From the NCBI GenBank assembly GCA_002438635.1, contig DJPX01000033.1:26217-90216 (forward strand): a stretch of DNA of 64,000 bases, read 5' to 3'. Under the pieces are notes generated by a model. The model did not search any database. It worked only from the letters and a program-made list of their open reading frames with translations, and had not been told where the DNA came from. The translations under genes and the position numbers were made by a program. Each line of letters starts with the position of its first letter. Position 1 is the first letter of the stretch. This document shows positions 52,930 to 62,385 of the stretch, one piece after another. Origin of the DNA: Bacteroidales bacterium UBA6401 (GTDB lineage: Bacteria > Bacteroidota > Bacteroidia > Bacteroidales > UBA932).

Positions 52930-55726
52930 TCTCTACTACTTTATCCGAAGGGACATACCATACATAACCACGAACCTGGCCATACCCCATATCGTGGTAG
53001 AGCTTTGTGTATCTGTCTACTTGCCTTTTATGTTCATCACTTTCTTCTCCGAATTTAAAATCGATTATGCTTACTTTTCCGTCTAGGTCTATGACTACTC
53101 TGTCTGGTCGATGAACAAACCCCGACGGATCTATTACAGACGTTTCATTAATGACTTTCAGTGAGGAATTAAACCATTGTGGCTTGGAAAGTATTCTTTC
53201 CGTTAGCAGATTTTGAATTTCTGGCTCTACTCCCTTAAGAATTTGGTCTATGTTTTCTGTTGAGATAATTCTTGAAAGAAGATCGTGTTGTTCTATTCCA
53301 GATAGTCGTTTACTTTTTCCTACGCCATCTAGCGAGAAATAGTCCCAGGCATCGCTCGAGGCTACAAATCTTTTGGGACAAGATTCCGGGTTCATACCGA
53401 AGGTCTGGTAATTGGCTTCGAATTCGTCAGATTCTGGCTTTTCTTCATTTTTATATTTGTCCCACATATATGGCTCCCCGAAGCTAAAACCATCTTTTAG
53501 GCAATAACTATAAAGTATTTGAGACATATCCTTAGCTTCAGAATTGTTTAAAAATGATTGAGGTGGGTTCTTGGCTATAATGTGGAGTTCCTTTTGTGCG
53601 CGCGTCAAGCACACATAGAAAAGATTCAAATTATCTATAACTTGAAGTTCCATTTCTTTTTTTAGAGAAGAACTGAAAAAGGAATCGCAGACTTTTGTCT
53701 TGGATAAGCCTACAGGGAAGAAGCCACTGAAGTTTTCTCCCATTTCGGCGTCGCTATCGAGCTTGCACCAGTGTATATCCTCTTTATATAGTCCCACTTT
53801 TTCCGCAAATGGGAAGATGACTATCGGAAAAGCCAATCCTTTCGACTTATGAACAGTCATTATCCTTATAGCATTAGGATCGTTTGGCGAACTTATAGTG
53901 ATATCATTATCTTCTATGTGTTTAAGAAATTGATGAAGGTCATTCCCATAAATATGGCTCCAATCCATAAGTTCGTCCATAAAGCTTTGTATAAAAAGAG
54001 TCTGACCTTCGAAATCCTGCGGGACATTCTTTTTCATTAGTAGGATTAGATTGTCTACTAAGTCGAGAAGTGAGTGGTAAGGGGTGGAAGTCACGCTTTG
54101 AATGTCTGTGAACTTACGAGCTATGTATGTCTGAAGAGCGTCATTAGGTGTATCGATGCAGTGTAGAATAGAAATCAGGGTTCTTATGATTTGTGAAGAT
54201 TTTAACGATAGCGAATCGTCGGATATAACACTATACCCATTCGAAAGCAGGGCTTCCGCTACGGCAGAACCTTCTGTTTTTTTCCGGACCAGAATCCCAA
54301 TATCCGAAAGTTTTGCTCCATTCTCAATGGCAGATTCTATATATTTTATGACAAAATCCAACTCCTCTTTGTCGTTGCAAAAGTCTACAGTAACATAGCC
54401 ATCTTGACTATCTTCGACACGCACATTTTGACATACATCTTTGTATATGTCTGTTTGATTGAGCCATTGGGCAGCGAAAGTGAAGAATTTATTATTGAAA
54501 TTCACTATGTTTTTTGTACTGCGCCAATTATCTTGCATAGAGGTGTCCTTGGTATTGCCCGGAAAGTCATTCTCTATTTGGCTTTCCAGTAGATGCCAAT
54601 CGGAATTTCTCCATCGATAGATGCTTTGTTTTACATCGCCCACTATAATATCTTTAAAGCCCTCGGAAACACTATTTTCAAGTAGCGGCTTGAAGTTTTC
54701 CCATTGGACCACAGATGTGTCTTGAAATTCATCAAGCAAAAAATGGTTATATCTAACGCCTAATTTTTCATAGATAAAGGGGGCATCGCTTCCATCGATA
54801 ATTTCTTTTAGAAGGTAGGTGGATTCATCCAGACTTATCACACCTTTTTCTTCCTCGATTTTCTGCAATTTTGAATAAAATTCATCTGCAAGTCCTAGGG
54901 TAAAGATATTCTTCTCTATAACTTTCGCGGTTTTATATTTTCTCCATTCCGTTCCGTTAGGATTTAAAAGGCTGAAAAGAAGGTTGTCTACATCCTGAAG
55001 CTTTTTCAAAAGTGTATCGCATGCTGCCGGCATGTCGTCGTTATATTTTCTTTTGGTAAGATATTTAGATAGCGTTTTGCTGTCTCTTTTGCCCCAGTCC
55101 CTGGAGTCAATAGATGATGCCGCTAGAAATACGCCTTTGTGAAATGATTCGATTATCTCCTTGCAGTCTTTTTTTATTTCAGATAGTTTCTCTTTATCGT
55201 AGGATATTTTTTCAGCGACATCGCTGAATTCTTTTCCCATTTTGTATAGGCCATTTTCTATATCGAGGGACTCTCCGTTATCCAGAGAATTGTTTATCTG
55301 AGTGGTGAACCACGATAGGAGTTGTGTATCATTTTCCTTAAGGTCGTCAAGGACTCTATCCATGGCCTCATTTACTAGAGATGTCTTGTCAAGTTCTATT
55401 TGATAGTTACCACTATGTCCTATTTCTCTAGCGAAAGCGCGAAGTGCCTGTTGGAAAAACTTATCGATGGTGCTGACTGAAAAGGCGCTATAATCGTGTA
55501 GCAGAGTTATCAGTATATTCCTGGCGCGACTATCATTTTCTCCTGCCTTAAACAGGTCTTTAAGTATACGCTCTTTCATTTCCTCCGTGGCCTTATTTGT
55601 GAATGTCACTGCGAGGATATTTCTGTAAGCGGTGTTTGACTCCGCTTTTAGAAGTAGGTCAAGATATGTTTTGGAAAGGGTATAAGTTTTTCCTGAACCC
55701 GCTGAAGCTTTATATATGTCGATCAT
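52910..55726 (-). CDS. AddA-like UvrD-type helicase-nuclease
   Basis: A 938-residue SF1A helicase with Walker A ASAGSGKTYTL (Lys13), the LAVTFTNKATEEMKERI motif Ia, HFLLDEFQDTS (motif II), VGDVKQSIYRWR (motif III), the RIMTVHKSKGL block (motif V) and FYVCLTRAQKELHI (motif VI). A PD-(D/E)XK nuclease domain closes the chain (RPDRVVIDLDGKVSIIDFKFG). With the next upstream gene it makes an AddAB-type complex, the RecBCD counterpart that resects double-strand breaks. The ATG at 55726 overlaps the addB-like stop (ATGA); an upstream TTG is rejected. It ends overlapping lolA by 20 bases. Confidence 0.9.
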   Translation of the reverse strand: MIDIYKASAGSGKTYTLSKTYLDLLLKAESNTAYRNILAVTFTNKATEEMKERILKDLFKAGENDSRARNILITLLHDYSAFSVSTIDKFFQQALRAFAREIGHSGNYQIELDKTSLVNEAMDRVLDDLKENDTQLLSWFTTQINNSLDNGESLDIENGLYKMGKEFSDVAEKISYDKEKLSEIKKDCKEIIESFHKGVFLAASSIDSRDWGKRDSKTLSKYLTKRKYNDDMPAACDTLLKKLQDVDNLLFSLLNPNGTEWRKYKTAKVIEKNIFTLGLADEFYSKLQKIEEEKGVISLDESTYLLKEIIDGSDAPFIYEKLGVRYNHFLLDEFQDTSVVQWENFKPLLENSVSEGFKDIIVGDVKQSIYRWRNSDWHLLESQIENDFPGNTKDTSMQDNWRSTKNIVNFNNKFFTFAAQWLNQTDIYKDVCQNVRVEDSQDGYVTVDFCNDKEELDFVIKYIESAIENGAKLSDIGILVRKKTEGSAVAEALLSNGYSVISDDSLSLKSSQIIRTLISILHCIDTPNDALQTYIARKFTDIQSVTSTPYHSLLDLVDNLILLMKKNVPQDFEGQTLFIQSFMDELMDWSHIYGNDLHQFLKHIEDNDITISSPNDPNAIRIMTVHKSKGLAFPIVIFPFAEKVGLYKEDIHWCKLDSDAEMGENFSGFFPVGLSKTKVCDSFFSSSLKKEMELQVIDNLNLFYVCLTRAQKELHIIAKNPPQSFLNNSEAKDMSQILYSYCLKDGFSFGEPYMWDKYKNEEKPESDEFEANYQTFGMNPESCPKRFVASSDAWDYFSLDGVGKSKRLSGIEQHDLLSRIISTENIDQILKGVEPEIQNLLTERILSKPQWFNSSLKVINETSVIDPSGFVHRPDRVVIDLDGKVSIIDFKFGEESDEHKRQVDRYTKLYHDMGYGQVRGYVWYVPSDKVVEITLDLL

Positions 55727-58557
55727 CGTCCGCAAATAGTTTTAAAATCACAATATGTGCAAGTGCCAGTATCATTTGTTTTAGACCAAGGTTCGTTGAT
55801 ATCCAATATTTTGTCAGTGCACTCTTTTAGTTCTTTCTCCATTTCGGATATGAATTTGCTGCACATTGGATAGCTCTTGATGCCATCGGAAAACAGCGAG
55901 GATGTTTGGTATATAACATTTTCTATACTCTTGCCTTTGAATTTATCTTTGACGAATTCATCATAGAGAAAGAGTTGGATGGCAATTTTAGGCCGTTTGT
56001 CATCATCGGTGCCAAATGCTGCTTCGGCTATTTCTGTAGCATTGCTATCGTCGATTTGAAAATCAGTGTCTTTGACTTTACCTGTTTTATAGTCCACTAT
56101 GCGCAAGGTGCCATCTTCGAAGCTATCTATCCTGTCTATAAAGCCCTTGAACCTAAGGCCGTGGAGCACTTTGACTTCTCTTTTTTCCAGGCCAATTATT
56201 TTAAAACTATTGACCCCTTTTTCCTTAATGAGGGCAGCATCGATGGAGAGTATTTGTTCTACATACTTACATGCGAGATGTTCGTATATAAGATTTCTTC
56301 CCGTTACTTCTATGCTCCTTAATTGTTCTTTAATCTGCTCTCGGACAATATCTTTATATATGCGAGTGGATATCATCCCTTTTAGTTCCTTATATGTGAT
56401 TTCGGATTTACCTTTATATAGACATTGCATAGTATTGTGGACTATCGTTCCTATCATGCTTTTGTCCATAATTTCCGTTACTTCTTCGCTTTTGGCAATG
56501 TTTTCTATATTCCCCAAAAAGAATTTGGCCGGGCAGCTTAGGTAACTTTGAATAGAGGAGGCAGAAAGGTACGTGTCTTTTTTTAGTTTATCTATGTGCT
56601 CTTTAGTTTTTGGAAAGAAAGAAGGCATTTCGGGTTTAGATATAGTAGATTTAGCAGTAAAGTGATTGATTTTGACGCCGAAATGAAGCTCGAGCTGTTT
56701 TATATACCTGCTTTCTTCACACGATTTTAGTTTCTGGGAACTACTTGTGTTATAGACCATCCATATCTTATCGGCCCGTTGAATAAGTCTATAAAAATAG
56801 TATGCCCATAGCGAATCTTGGTATTCGTGGGTTGGAAGATCAAAGCCTTTTCTCAATTCAGCCGGGATAAATGATTCTCGTGTATTATGCCGTGGAAATA
56901 CACCTTCGTTGCATCCGAGGATTATTACATTTTTAAAGTCCAATGCCCTTGTTTCCAATGGACCCATTATTTGAAGGCCCTGAAGCGGCTCTCCTTTGAA
57001 TGGAACCGTGCTTCTCCCTAGCAGATTCCGCAGTAATCTGAAAAAAGTCGTGGGAAGTATAGCCAATTCGTACTTTTCTATGCAGTTTATGGCTTTATAA
57101 TACTCTTTTGCAAAATCCAATTCCAGTGTTTCGTCCTTTCCACTCATTATTCGATGTGCAACACTGAGTAGCACTGCTTTCAGGTATTCGCACAGGGAGT
57201 GAATTTGTTCCTTGTCGGCGATGGTGTCTTCCAAAACTACAGGACGGAATATTTCCGATAGTATGCCTTCGCTTAATTCAGACTCTTCGATATAGTGACG
57301 CAGTCCTTGTTGAATTGAGCTTATTTGCTGTTTCTCCGAATCGCTGAGAAAGGAGGTAAGTAGCGGATTGGAAAAGATGTCACTCACTTGTCTATGGTAG
57401 AAAAGCATTTTCCCATCGGGCATTTTCCTAAGGTGCATCTGTAGCGCGCAGACTTCTTCCATAAATGTGTATAACATACTTGCAGACATAGGGTATCCCA
57501 TAGTCACGTTTACTTTGGAGATTTCTTCAGGAATGGCATTAAGAGTAGGGATTAGAAGGCCCTCATCCGCAAGTACGACGGCCGTATCCAGACCAATCTG
57601 AGAATAAGGTTCGAGTCGATTGAAAATGGCACTCAGCTGTTTGCATTGGCCCACAGCAGAAGGAACGGCGAGCGTATTTATCTCTGGCTCTCTTAAAGAT
57701 TCTTTGTCGAGTTCTATGCTTTGCCCCAGTTCACGAATGTTGTTTTCCAAGAAAAAGGATGCCCTATTATGTTTGTCCCTTATCCATGAACTACTATAAT
57801 CCCAGCAGAATTGGGCCAATCTTGCCTTATGCATCGCTCTTAAAATATACATCTCGCTCTCGGTTGGCGCTCCTTGACCGATGAAGATGAATTGGTCCGT
57901 ATCTGGGAATATCTCTTTTAAAACGTTAATGGCGCTTTCTTTTTTAAACCTCTCTGCCAGGGCGCGGTAGACCTTTCCTTCGTATGATTTTCCTTCAGCG
58001 TCAAGGCTCTTGTTAAATGAGACATAGAGAGGATAGAGGATATCCCAAGTCCTACGGAAGGAATCTTTATATTTTCCGTCCTCGCCTACTGCCGAAGAGA
58101 AATGCCCCATAAAAGCTTGAATCGCTTTAAGTTGTCTTTCATTAAGGTATGAGCCGTAGTCTTGAAGCGATTTAAATTCACTGACATTAGTGAAAAGCTT
58201 CCTGGCATCAACAAGATACTTATCTACATCGTTGAAGTCTGAAAGAATCATTTCTCCCCAAAAAATGAATTCGTCCAAGGATTCGCATTGTGGCATCAAT
58301 TCCCTGTAGTTCTCGTAGAGATGCAGGAGCAGATCAATTTTCTCGGTAGGTGTTTGGTTGCAAAGTACATAGAAGAAATCATTGATGGTGTACATTTGCG
58401 GCATAAGCATGGTTTTGCGTTCTTCCTTAACAAGTTCTCTGTAATACTTTTGAAAGAAAAGCATCGAGCGCCTATTGGGGAATATGTAACAAAGTTCGCG
58501 ATAAGGTGCAGTGTGGGTATAGTAATGCTTTGCTACCTGTTTTAGAAAAGGTGTCAT
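55723..58557 (-). CDS. AddB-like PD-(D/E)XK nuclease/inactive helicase
   Basis: A 944-residue protein with a degenerate UvrD-like N-terminal half (FPNRRSMLFFQKYY in place of a P-loop) and a C-terminal PD-(D/E)XK nuclease (GFIDRIDSFEDGTLRIVDYKTGK). The iron-sulfur cysteines that clamp AddB are visible: one in SYLSCPAKFFL and three in CTYCDFKTIC at the very end. It is the AddB partner of the next gene. It starts 17 bases after the alr stop, making this the fourth gene of a five-gene minus-strand run. Confidence 0.88.
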   Translation of the reverse strand: MTPFLKQVAKHYYTHTAPYRELCYIFPNRRSMLFFQKYYRELVKEERKTMLMPQMYTINDFFYVLCNQTPTEKIDLLLHLYENYRELMPQCESLDEFIFWGEMILSDFNDVDKYLVDARKLFTNVSEFKSLQDYGSYLNERQLKAIQAFMGHFSSAVGEDGKYKDSFRRTWDILYPLYVSFNKSLDAEGKSYEGKVYRALAERFKKESAINVLKEIFPDTDQFIFIGQGAPTESEMYILRAMHKARLAQFCWDYSSSWIRDKHNRASFFLENNIRELGQSIELDKESLREPEINTLAVPSAVGQCKQLSAIFNRLEPYSQIGLDTAVVLADEGLLIPTLNAIPEEISKVNVTMGYPMSASMLYTFMEEVCALQMHLRKMPDGKMLFYHRQVSDIFSNPLLTSFLSDSEKQQISSIQQGLRHYIEESELSEGILSEIFRPVVLEDTIADKEQIHSLCEYLKAVLLSVAHRIMSGKDETLELDFAKEYYKAINCIEKYELAILPTTFFRLLRNLLGRSTVPFKGEPLQGLQIMGPLETRALDFKNVIILGCNEGVFPRHNTRESFIPAELRKGFDLPTHEYQDSLWAYYFYRLIQRADKIWMVYNTSSSQKLKSCEESRYIKQLELHFGVKINHFTAKSTISKPEMPSFFPKTKEHIDKLKKDTYLSASSIQSYLSCPAKFFLGNIENIAKSEEVTEIMDKSMIGTIVHNTMQCLYKGKSEITYKELKGMISTRIYKDIVREQIKEQLRSIEVTGRNLIYEHLACKYVEQILSIDAALIKEKGVNSFKIIGLEKREVKVLHGLRFKGFIDRIDSFEDGTLRIVDYKTGKVKDTDFQIDDSNATEIAEAAFGTDDDKRPKIAIQLFLYDEFVKDKFKGKSIENVIYQTSSLFSDGIKSYPMCSKFISEMEKELKECTDKILDINEPWSKTNDTGTCTYCDFKTICGR

Positions 58558-58574
58558 CTGCTTGATTTATAATG

Positions 58575-59699
58575 TTATGAATTATGTGGACCGAGTATTA
58601 CTCTTTCTATTCTACGAGGTATGGATGTAAGTATTTCGTATGGTATGGTTTCTAGTATGCCGGCTAATTCTTCTATGGTAGGGTCTTCTCCGAATATAGT
58701 AACTGTATCACCTACCTTTACATCAATACCACTTACATCTATCATACACATATCCATACAGATATTTCCTATGGTGGGCGCTCTATGACCATTAACATTG
58801 AAACTGGCAGCCCCATTGCCCAGATGTCTGTTTACACCATCGGCATAGCCGGCTGGAATAGTGGCTATCGTGGTGCCTTCAGGTGCTATTTTGCCACATC
58901 TTCCATAGCCTATGGTTCCATCTTTAGGCTTGAGGTGTTTTATTTGAAGTATTTTTACTTTAAAGGAGGCAACTGGGTGTAGCCTTACTCCTTCAAGGGC
59001 GGAAATGCCGTATATGCCAATTCCCAGCCTTACCATATCGTATTGGTATTGAGGAAAGCGTTCTATGCCAGCACTATTAAGAATGTGGCGCATCGGCTTG
59101 TAGAGGAGCTTGCTTTCTACCTGTTGAGCCATTTTTTCGAAAAGGGCTATTTGGCCAAGTGTAAATTCGTCATTGGATGGATCTTCAGCAGCGGCAAGAT
59201 GTGAGTAGATAGACTTGACCTTTAGGGCAGGATGTTTAGAAAGATAATTAGAGAGTTCGTCCAATTCGTCTTCCATAAATCCCAGCCTATGCATACCTGT
59301 ATCGAGTTTTATATGTATGGGATATTGACTGATATGGTTTTCTTCCAATTTCTCTTCAAGGGCTTTCAGCGTGGCTATATTGGGTATGCCTGGCTCTAGA
59401 CGATATTCTATGATCTCATTCATAAAGTCTGTTCCGGTGGTGAGAACGAGTATGGGAAGGGAAATACCTCCTTTTCTAAGTTCAATACCTTCCACTGGAA
59501 GAGCTACAGCCAGGTAATCGGCGCCTAAACCCTGCATCATAGAGGCGAACTCTACGGCCCCGTGGCCGTAGGCATTGGCCTTGACAAGAATCAAAAGCTT
59601 TGTGTGCGGGCTGAGCAAGCCACGAAAATAGTGGTAGTTATATTCACAGGCCGAAAGATCCAATTCAAGCCGGCTGAAATCATTCTCCCTGCTGCTCAT
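58575..59699 (-). CDS. alr: Alanine racemase
   Basis: A 374-residue fold-type III PLP enzyme giving D-alanine for peptidoglycan. The PLP lysine is in LILVKANAYGHGAVEF (about Lys40), the catalytic tyrosine region reads IPAGYADGVNRHLGN, and GNICMDMCMIDVS closes the active site. The ATG at 59699 lies inside the 3' end of manA, overlapping it by 20 bases. A further in-frame codon upstream would lengthen the protein by 13 residues of no homologous character, so it is rejected. No MurF fusion, which some Bacteroidetes Alr have, is present. Confidence 0.95.
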   Translation of the reverse strand: MSSRENDFSRLELDLSACEYNYHYFRGLLSPHTKLLILVKANAYGHGAVEFASMMQGLGADYLAVALPVEGIELRKGGISLPILVLTTGTDFMNEIIEYRLEPGIPNIATLKALEEKLEENHISQYPIHIKLDTGMHRLGFMEDELDELSNYLSKHPALKVKSIYSHLAAAEDPSNDEFTLGQIALFEKMAQQVESKLLYKPMRHILNSAGIERFPQYQYDMVRLGIGIYGISALEGVRLHPVASFKVKILQIKHLKPKDGTIGYGRCGKIAPEGTTIATIPAGYADGVNRHLGNGAASFNVNGHRAPTIGNICMDMCMIDVSGIDVKVGDTVTIFGEDPTIEELAGILETIPYEILTSIPRRIERVILGPHNS

Positions 59700-60672
59700 T
59701 ATCGTCTTTTTTGAGATTGTATTGGCCCATAGCTTCAAGTAGGGATGTTGTTTGCTCCAGCGGTTCTATGGTGATTTCGTTTACTTCGGCTGGGACCAAT
59801 AGTGCATTGCCTTTTTCTAATGAATAAGTTACCTCACCTAAACCATCGATTGTGGTTTTTATGCTTGCCTTTCCATATAGGCCAATGTAAACGGCGAAGG
59901 TATCTACCGACTCAGATGATATCCTTATGGCTTCGTGCAATTCTATCTTGTTGACTACAAATTGATCAATATTCAATAATTCGTAAATGTCGTTGTTGAG
60001 CTTTCGTGGTGTAAGAATTTCCGGCTTTTGTGCTTTGTATTCTATAAAGTCGAGGGCATCAATAATCGTTAGTGCGCTGTCGAATTCATCTGTGGCCAAT
60101 GCCTGTCCCCATGGATATACACAGAAATCCAGTGCGGAGGATTGTGATATTTCCAAAATTTCTATTTCTCCAATGGCTCCGTGTATAAGTCCGGGCTTTA
60201 TTCGAAAACTTTCTCCTGCGTGAGGGTTAACATATAGGAGGTTTTTTTCAATGCTGCCATCTTTTATACCTTCTAGCATCTTTGAGGCATCGGAATCGTG
60301 CTCAAAGCCTAAGACCAATCTTGCCTGAGGGCTTGCTTTTAGAATGTACCACAATTTTTCGCGTCCGAGGGCATCGTAGCGTTCGGAGGCCGTGGTGTCG
60401 TCTGGATGCACTCTTAGAGGCATCTTTGTAGCGCATTCTATTATTTTTACCTGAATAGGGAATTGCCTTCCGTAGGCTTTGAACACATTATCACCTACCA
60501 CTCTATCCATGTAGGTGTCCATCACTTCGCTAAGTGTGTTGGAGGATAGCCACCCATCGCTAATTAGGGAATCTCTATATCCTAGATCCGCAACTTTGAA
60601 AATCTCTTTTCCCCAGACATACTTGTCTTCGAGAGAGCATAATCTCATGGGGTATAATTTATTTTCACTCAT
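59680..60672 (-). CDS. manA: Class I mannose-6-phosphate isomerase
   Basis: A 330-residue cupin isomerase converting fructose-6-phosphate and mannose-6-phosphate. Zinc ligands are visible in LRVHPDD (His), the EKLWYILKA block, and PGLIHGAIGEIEILEISQSS, which takes the place of the PAGTxHAIG...EIQQxSD motif. It is of the short bacterial kind (about 310-330). It lies four bases after the zinc-peptidase stop and overlaps alr by 20 bases. It feeds mannose into glycolysis or supplies mannose-6-phosphate for glycan synthesis. Confidence 0.93.
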   Translation of the reverse strand: MSENKLYPMRLCSLEDKYVWGKEIFKVADLGYRDSLISDGWLSSNTLSEVMDTYMDRVVGDNVFKAYGRQFPIQVKIIECATKMPLRVHPDDTTASERYDALGREKLWYILKASPQARLVLGFEHDSDASKMLEGIKDGSIEKNLLYVNPHAGESFRIKPGLIHGAIGEIEILEISQSSALDFCVYPWGQALATDEFDSALTIIDALDFIEYKAQKPEILTPRKLNNDIYELLNIDQFVVNKIELHEAIRISSESVDTFAVYIGLYGKASIKTTIDGLGEVTYSLEKGNALLVPAEVNEITIEPLEQTTSLLEAMGQYNLKKDDNEQQGE

Positions 60673-60675
60673 AAT

Positions 60676-61347
60676 TTAGTCTCTTCTGCCATTTGCAATT
60701 CCTATGTAGTAGAGAAGCGTCGCTAAAGATCCCAGTGCTGCTATTATGTAGGTGTAGGCAGCCCATCTAAGTGCATCTTTAGCCATAGGAGTGGTTTCAA
60801 AATCTGTAATATGTGAAGTGTCAAGCCATTCGATTGCGCGTCTGCTTGCATTAATTTCTACAGGTAGGGTTATAAGAGAGAATAGAGTAGTCATTGCGAA
60901 CATGGCAATTCCAATCCACAGCAGATTAGGAAGGGCTTCAGACATAATTACGCCTAAAAGCAGAACCCAGGAAACTGCCTGATTACAGAAATTGACAACT
61001 GGTACCATAGCGCTACGTAACTTCAGTGGTGCATAGCCTTGGGCGTGTTGAAGAGCATGCCCTGTCTCGTGAGCAGCCACAGCCACGGCAGCAATACTAG
61101 CTGTATTATAGACATTTTCGCTTAGATTTATGGTCTTATTGACCGGGTTATAGAAGTCAGTAAGGTGACCACCTACGCTAGTGACGGTAACATCGTTTAT
61201 GCCATTTTCGGCTAACATCTTGCGTGCGACTTCTGCCCCTGTAAGGCTGGCTGGTACTCTAGAATACTTATTGAATCTTGATTGTAGGCCTGCTTGTACG
61301 ATCGCGCTTGCGACCATAACAAGCAACATTATTATCCAAATACTCAT
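60676..61347 (-). CDS. YugP-like neutral zinc metallopeptidase
   Basis: A 223-residue membrane protein of the Zn_peptidase_2 (YugP) family. An N-terminal helix (about residues 2-18) is followed by a cytosolic or periplasmic stretch with the HExxH motif in VAAHETGHALQHAQGY (about residue 93), then three or four helices. The family role is unclear; membrane proteolysis is likely. It is the first gene of a run continuing to manA, alr and the addAB-like pair. A TATATTTG box lies 59 bases before the ATG. Confidence 0.88.
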   Translation of the reverse strand: MSIWIIMLLVMVASAIVQAGLQSRFNKYSRVPASLTGAEVARKMLAENGINDVTVTSVGGHLTDFYNPVNKTINLSENVYNTASIAAVAVAAHETGHALQHAQGYAPLKLRSAMVPVVNFCNQAVSWVLLLGVIMSEALPNLLWIGIAMFAMTTLFSLITLPVEINASRRAIEWLDTSHITDFETTPMAKDALRWAAYTYIIAALGSLATLLYYIGIANGRRD

Positions 61348-61406
61348 TCTTTTTTGTCTTTTTGTTAGATTTTCGAAGAGGCTTTTTTCATCAAAAACCG
61401 AGCCTA

Positions 61407-61414
61407 CAAATATA
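61407..61414 (-). promoter_or_regulatory. -7 box TATATTTG for the zinc peptidase-manA-alr-addBA run
   Basis: Exact match on the minus strand, 59 bases before the ATG at 61347. No other good box appears in the following four junctions. Confidence 0.65.
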
Positions 61415-61481
61415 GTGAAAATCCAATATATCTATTCATATAGTTAAAGTGTCCTTATAAATTTGGAAAAGTGGGGGGTAG

Positions 61482-61489
61482 TATATTTG
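61482..61489 (+). promoter_or_regulatory. -7 box TATATTTG for the 53-residue ORF
   Basis: Exact match, 49 bases before the ATG at 61539. Supports expression of the short ORF downstream. Confidence 0.65.
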
Positions 61490-61538
61490 CGTAGGCAAGA
61501 GCTGCAAAGCCGTAAGAGCAGCGATAAAAATTTGTATT

Positions 61539-61700
61539 ATGGGCGTAAGTCAAATTATTAGAACAGAAGATTCCGTTACTGTTATAACGGATGATGATCA
61601 TTCTTCATCTCGACCGCAATCATCAAGTTGGAGCGATTCTTATAATAATGAGCTTCTTGATGAAGCCATCGAAGAGGCTTTGCGAAAGGATGATGATTAA
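61539..61700 (+). CDS. Small acidic protein of 53 residues, function unknown
   Basis: A short ORF of 54 codons that would usually be missed. It has an exact promoter box, an AT-rich leader and a downstream terminator. The protein starts MGVSQIIRTEDSVTVITDDD, has a Ser-rich low-complexity middle, and ends in an acidic helix (NELLDEAIEEALRKDDD). No signal peptide, membrane helix or known domain is seen. Its TAA stop is directly followed by a MITE-like element inserted between the gene and its terminator. I take it to be a real gene of unknown role; a stress or regulatory peptide is possible but unproven. Confidence 0.6.
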   Translation: MGVSQIIRTEDSVTVITDDDHSSSRPQSSSWSDSYNNELLDEAIEEALRKDDD

Positions 61701-61848
61701 GAAGCTGTTTTGAAATGATTTGTCTCTTCTCTTATGGACCTTTCTAGCCATTTTTGTTATCAGTCGAGTACCTCCGGTACATTCCTTCTTCCAAAGTCGT
61801 TCGAAAAATCCTCGTAATAAAATTCGAGAACAATTTCAAAACAGCTTC
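61701..61848. mobile_element. 148-bp MITE-like element with 16-bp terminal inverted repeats
   Basis: The left end GAAGCTGTTTTGAAATGA and the right end, read inverted as GAAGCTGTTTTGAAATTG, share 16 bases. TAA flanks both sides (61698-61700 and 61849-61851), which fits a 3-bp target duplication. The interior has small hairpins (GTACC-TCC-GGTAC; CTCG...CGAG) and no coding potential. A 3-bp duplication would suit mobilisation by an IS5-type transposase, but no source element is present. Confidence 0.7.
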
Positions 61849-61858
61849 TAATTATTTG

Positions 61859-61883
61859 GCGCTTACATTTGTAAGCGCTTTTT
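61859..61883 (+). terminator. Rho-independent terminator of the 53-residue gene
   Basis: GCGCTTAC, an ATTT loop and GTAAGCGC form a perfect 8-bp stem followed by five T. It now sits beyond the MITE-like insertion. Confidence 0.8.
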
Positions 61884-61949
61884 ATATGGTAGCATTTCTA
61901 AAGGGATGGTATGGATAAATAGTAGCTTTACGATGTTATAGTTTAGAAT

Positions 61950-61965
61950 CATTTCAAAACAACTT
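61950..61965. repeat. Solo end of the GAAGCTGTTTTGAAATG repeat family
   Basis: CATTTCAAAACAACTT is the inverted repeat end with a single-base change, standing alone 100 bases past the MITE-like element. The rest of the 340-base gap 61701-62040 holds that element, the terminator and the HTH promoter; I see no gene in it. Confidence 0.5.
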
Positions 61966-62009
61966 ATTAGGTGATAGGCTGAGGTGTAGGTTTATTTTGA
62001 ACTAAAATA

Positions 62010-62017
62010 TATATTTG
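62010..62017 (+). promoter_or_regulatory. -7 box TATATTTG for the HTH gene
   Basis: Exact match, 23 bases before the ATG at 62041. Confidence 0.65.
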
Positions 62018-62040
62018 CGTTTGCAAAGAGTAACAAAGAT

Positions 62041-62385
62041 ATGAGTATTAAGTTTTTGAATCTAACGATTAAGTCTCGAAGGAAAAGTTTAGGTATAACC
62101 CAGGGCCAGATGGCTATGCGGTTAGGCATTACAAGGCAGGCATACAATAGAATAGAAAATGGGGAAACGAGACTAGTAACCAGTAAGTTGCCGGAGATAT
62201 CGAAGCTGTTGGGGATGAGCGAAGACGGCTTGTTTTTCGAATCGCTTAAAGAATTTGCAGACAAGCGAGAGTTCTATGGCGGAGTATGTCGGGAATGCCT
62301 TCAAATGTATGAACGAATAAAATATTTAGAAAAACTCGTGAAGGAACAATCAGACCATATTGAAACCTTAAAGAAGGCTAAGTAG
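62041..62385 (+). CDS. XRE-family helix-turn-helix regulator with C-terminal coiled coil
   Basis: A 114-residue protein. Residues about 7-60 form an HTH_3/Cro-C1 domain (RRKSLGITQGQMAMRLGI, then RQAYNRIENGETR). The C-terminal 40 residues (MYERIKYLEKLVKEQSDHIETLKKAK) are a heptad coiled coil, so it probably dimerises. A Cys pair (CREC) lies between. No toxin or phage gene is beside it, so it is not an obvious antitoxin. Targets are unknown. Its 3' end overlaps the convergent ATP-grasp gene by 18 bases. Confidence 0.85.
   Translation: MSIKFLNLTIKSRRKSLGITQGQMAMRLGITRQAYNRIENGETRLVTSKLPEISKLLGMSEDGLFFESLKEFADKREFYGGVCRECLQMYERIKYLEKLVKEQSDHIETLKKAK

Noticed and set aside
62041..62385. Antitoxin of a toxin-antitoxin pair
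   Set aside because: No small toxin-like gene lies beside it on the same strand; the neighbour is a 344-residue convergent ATP-grasp-like protein.
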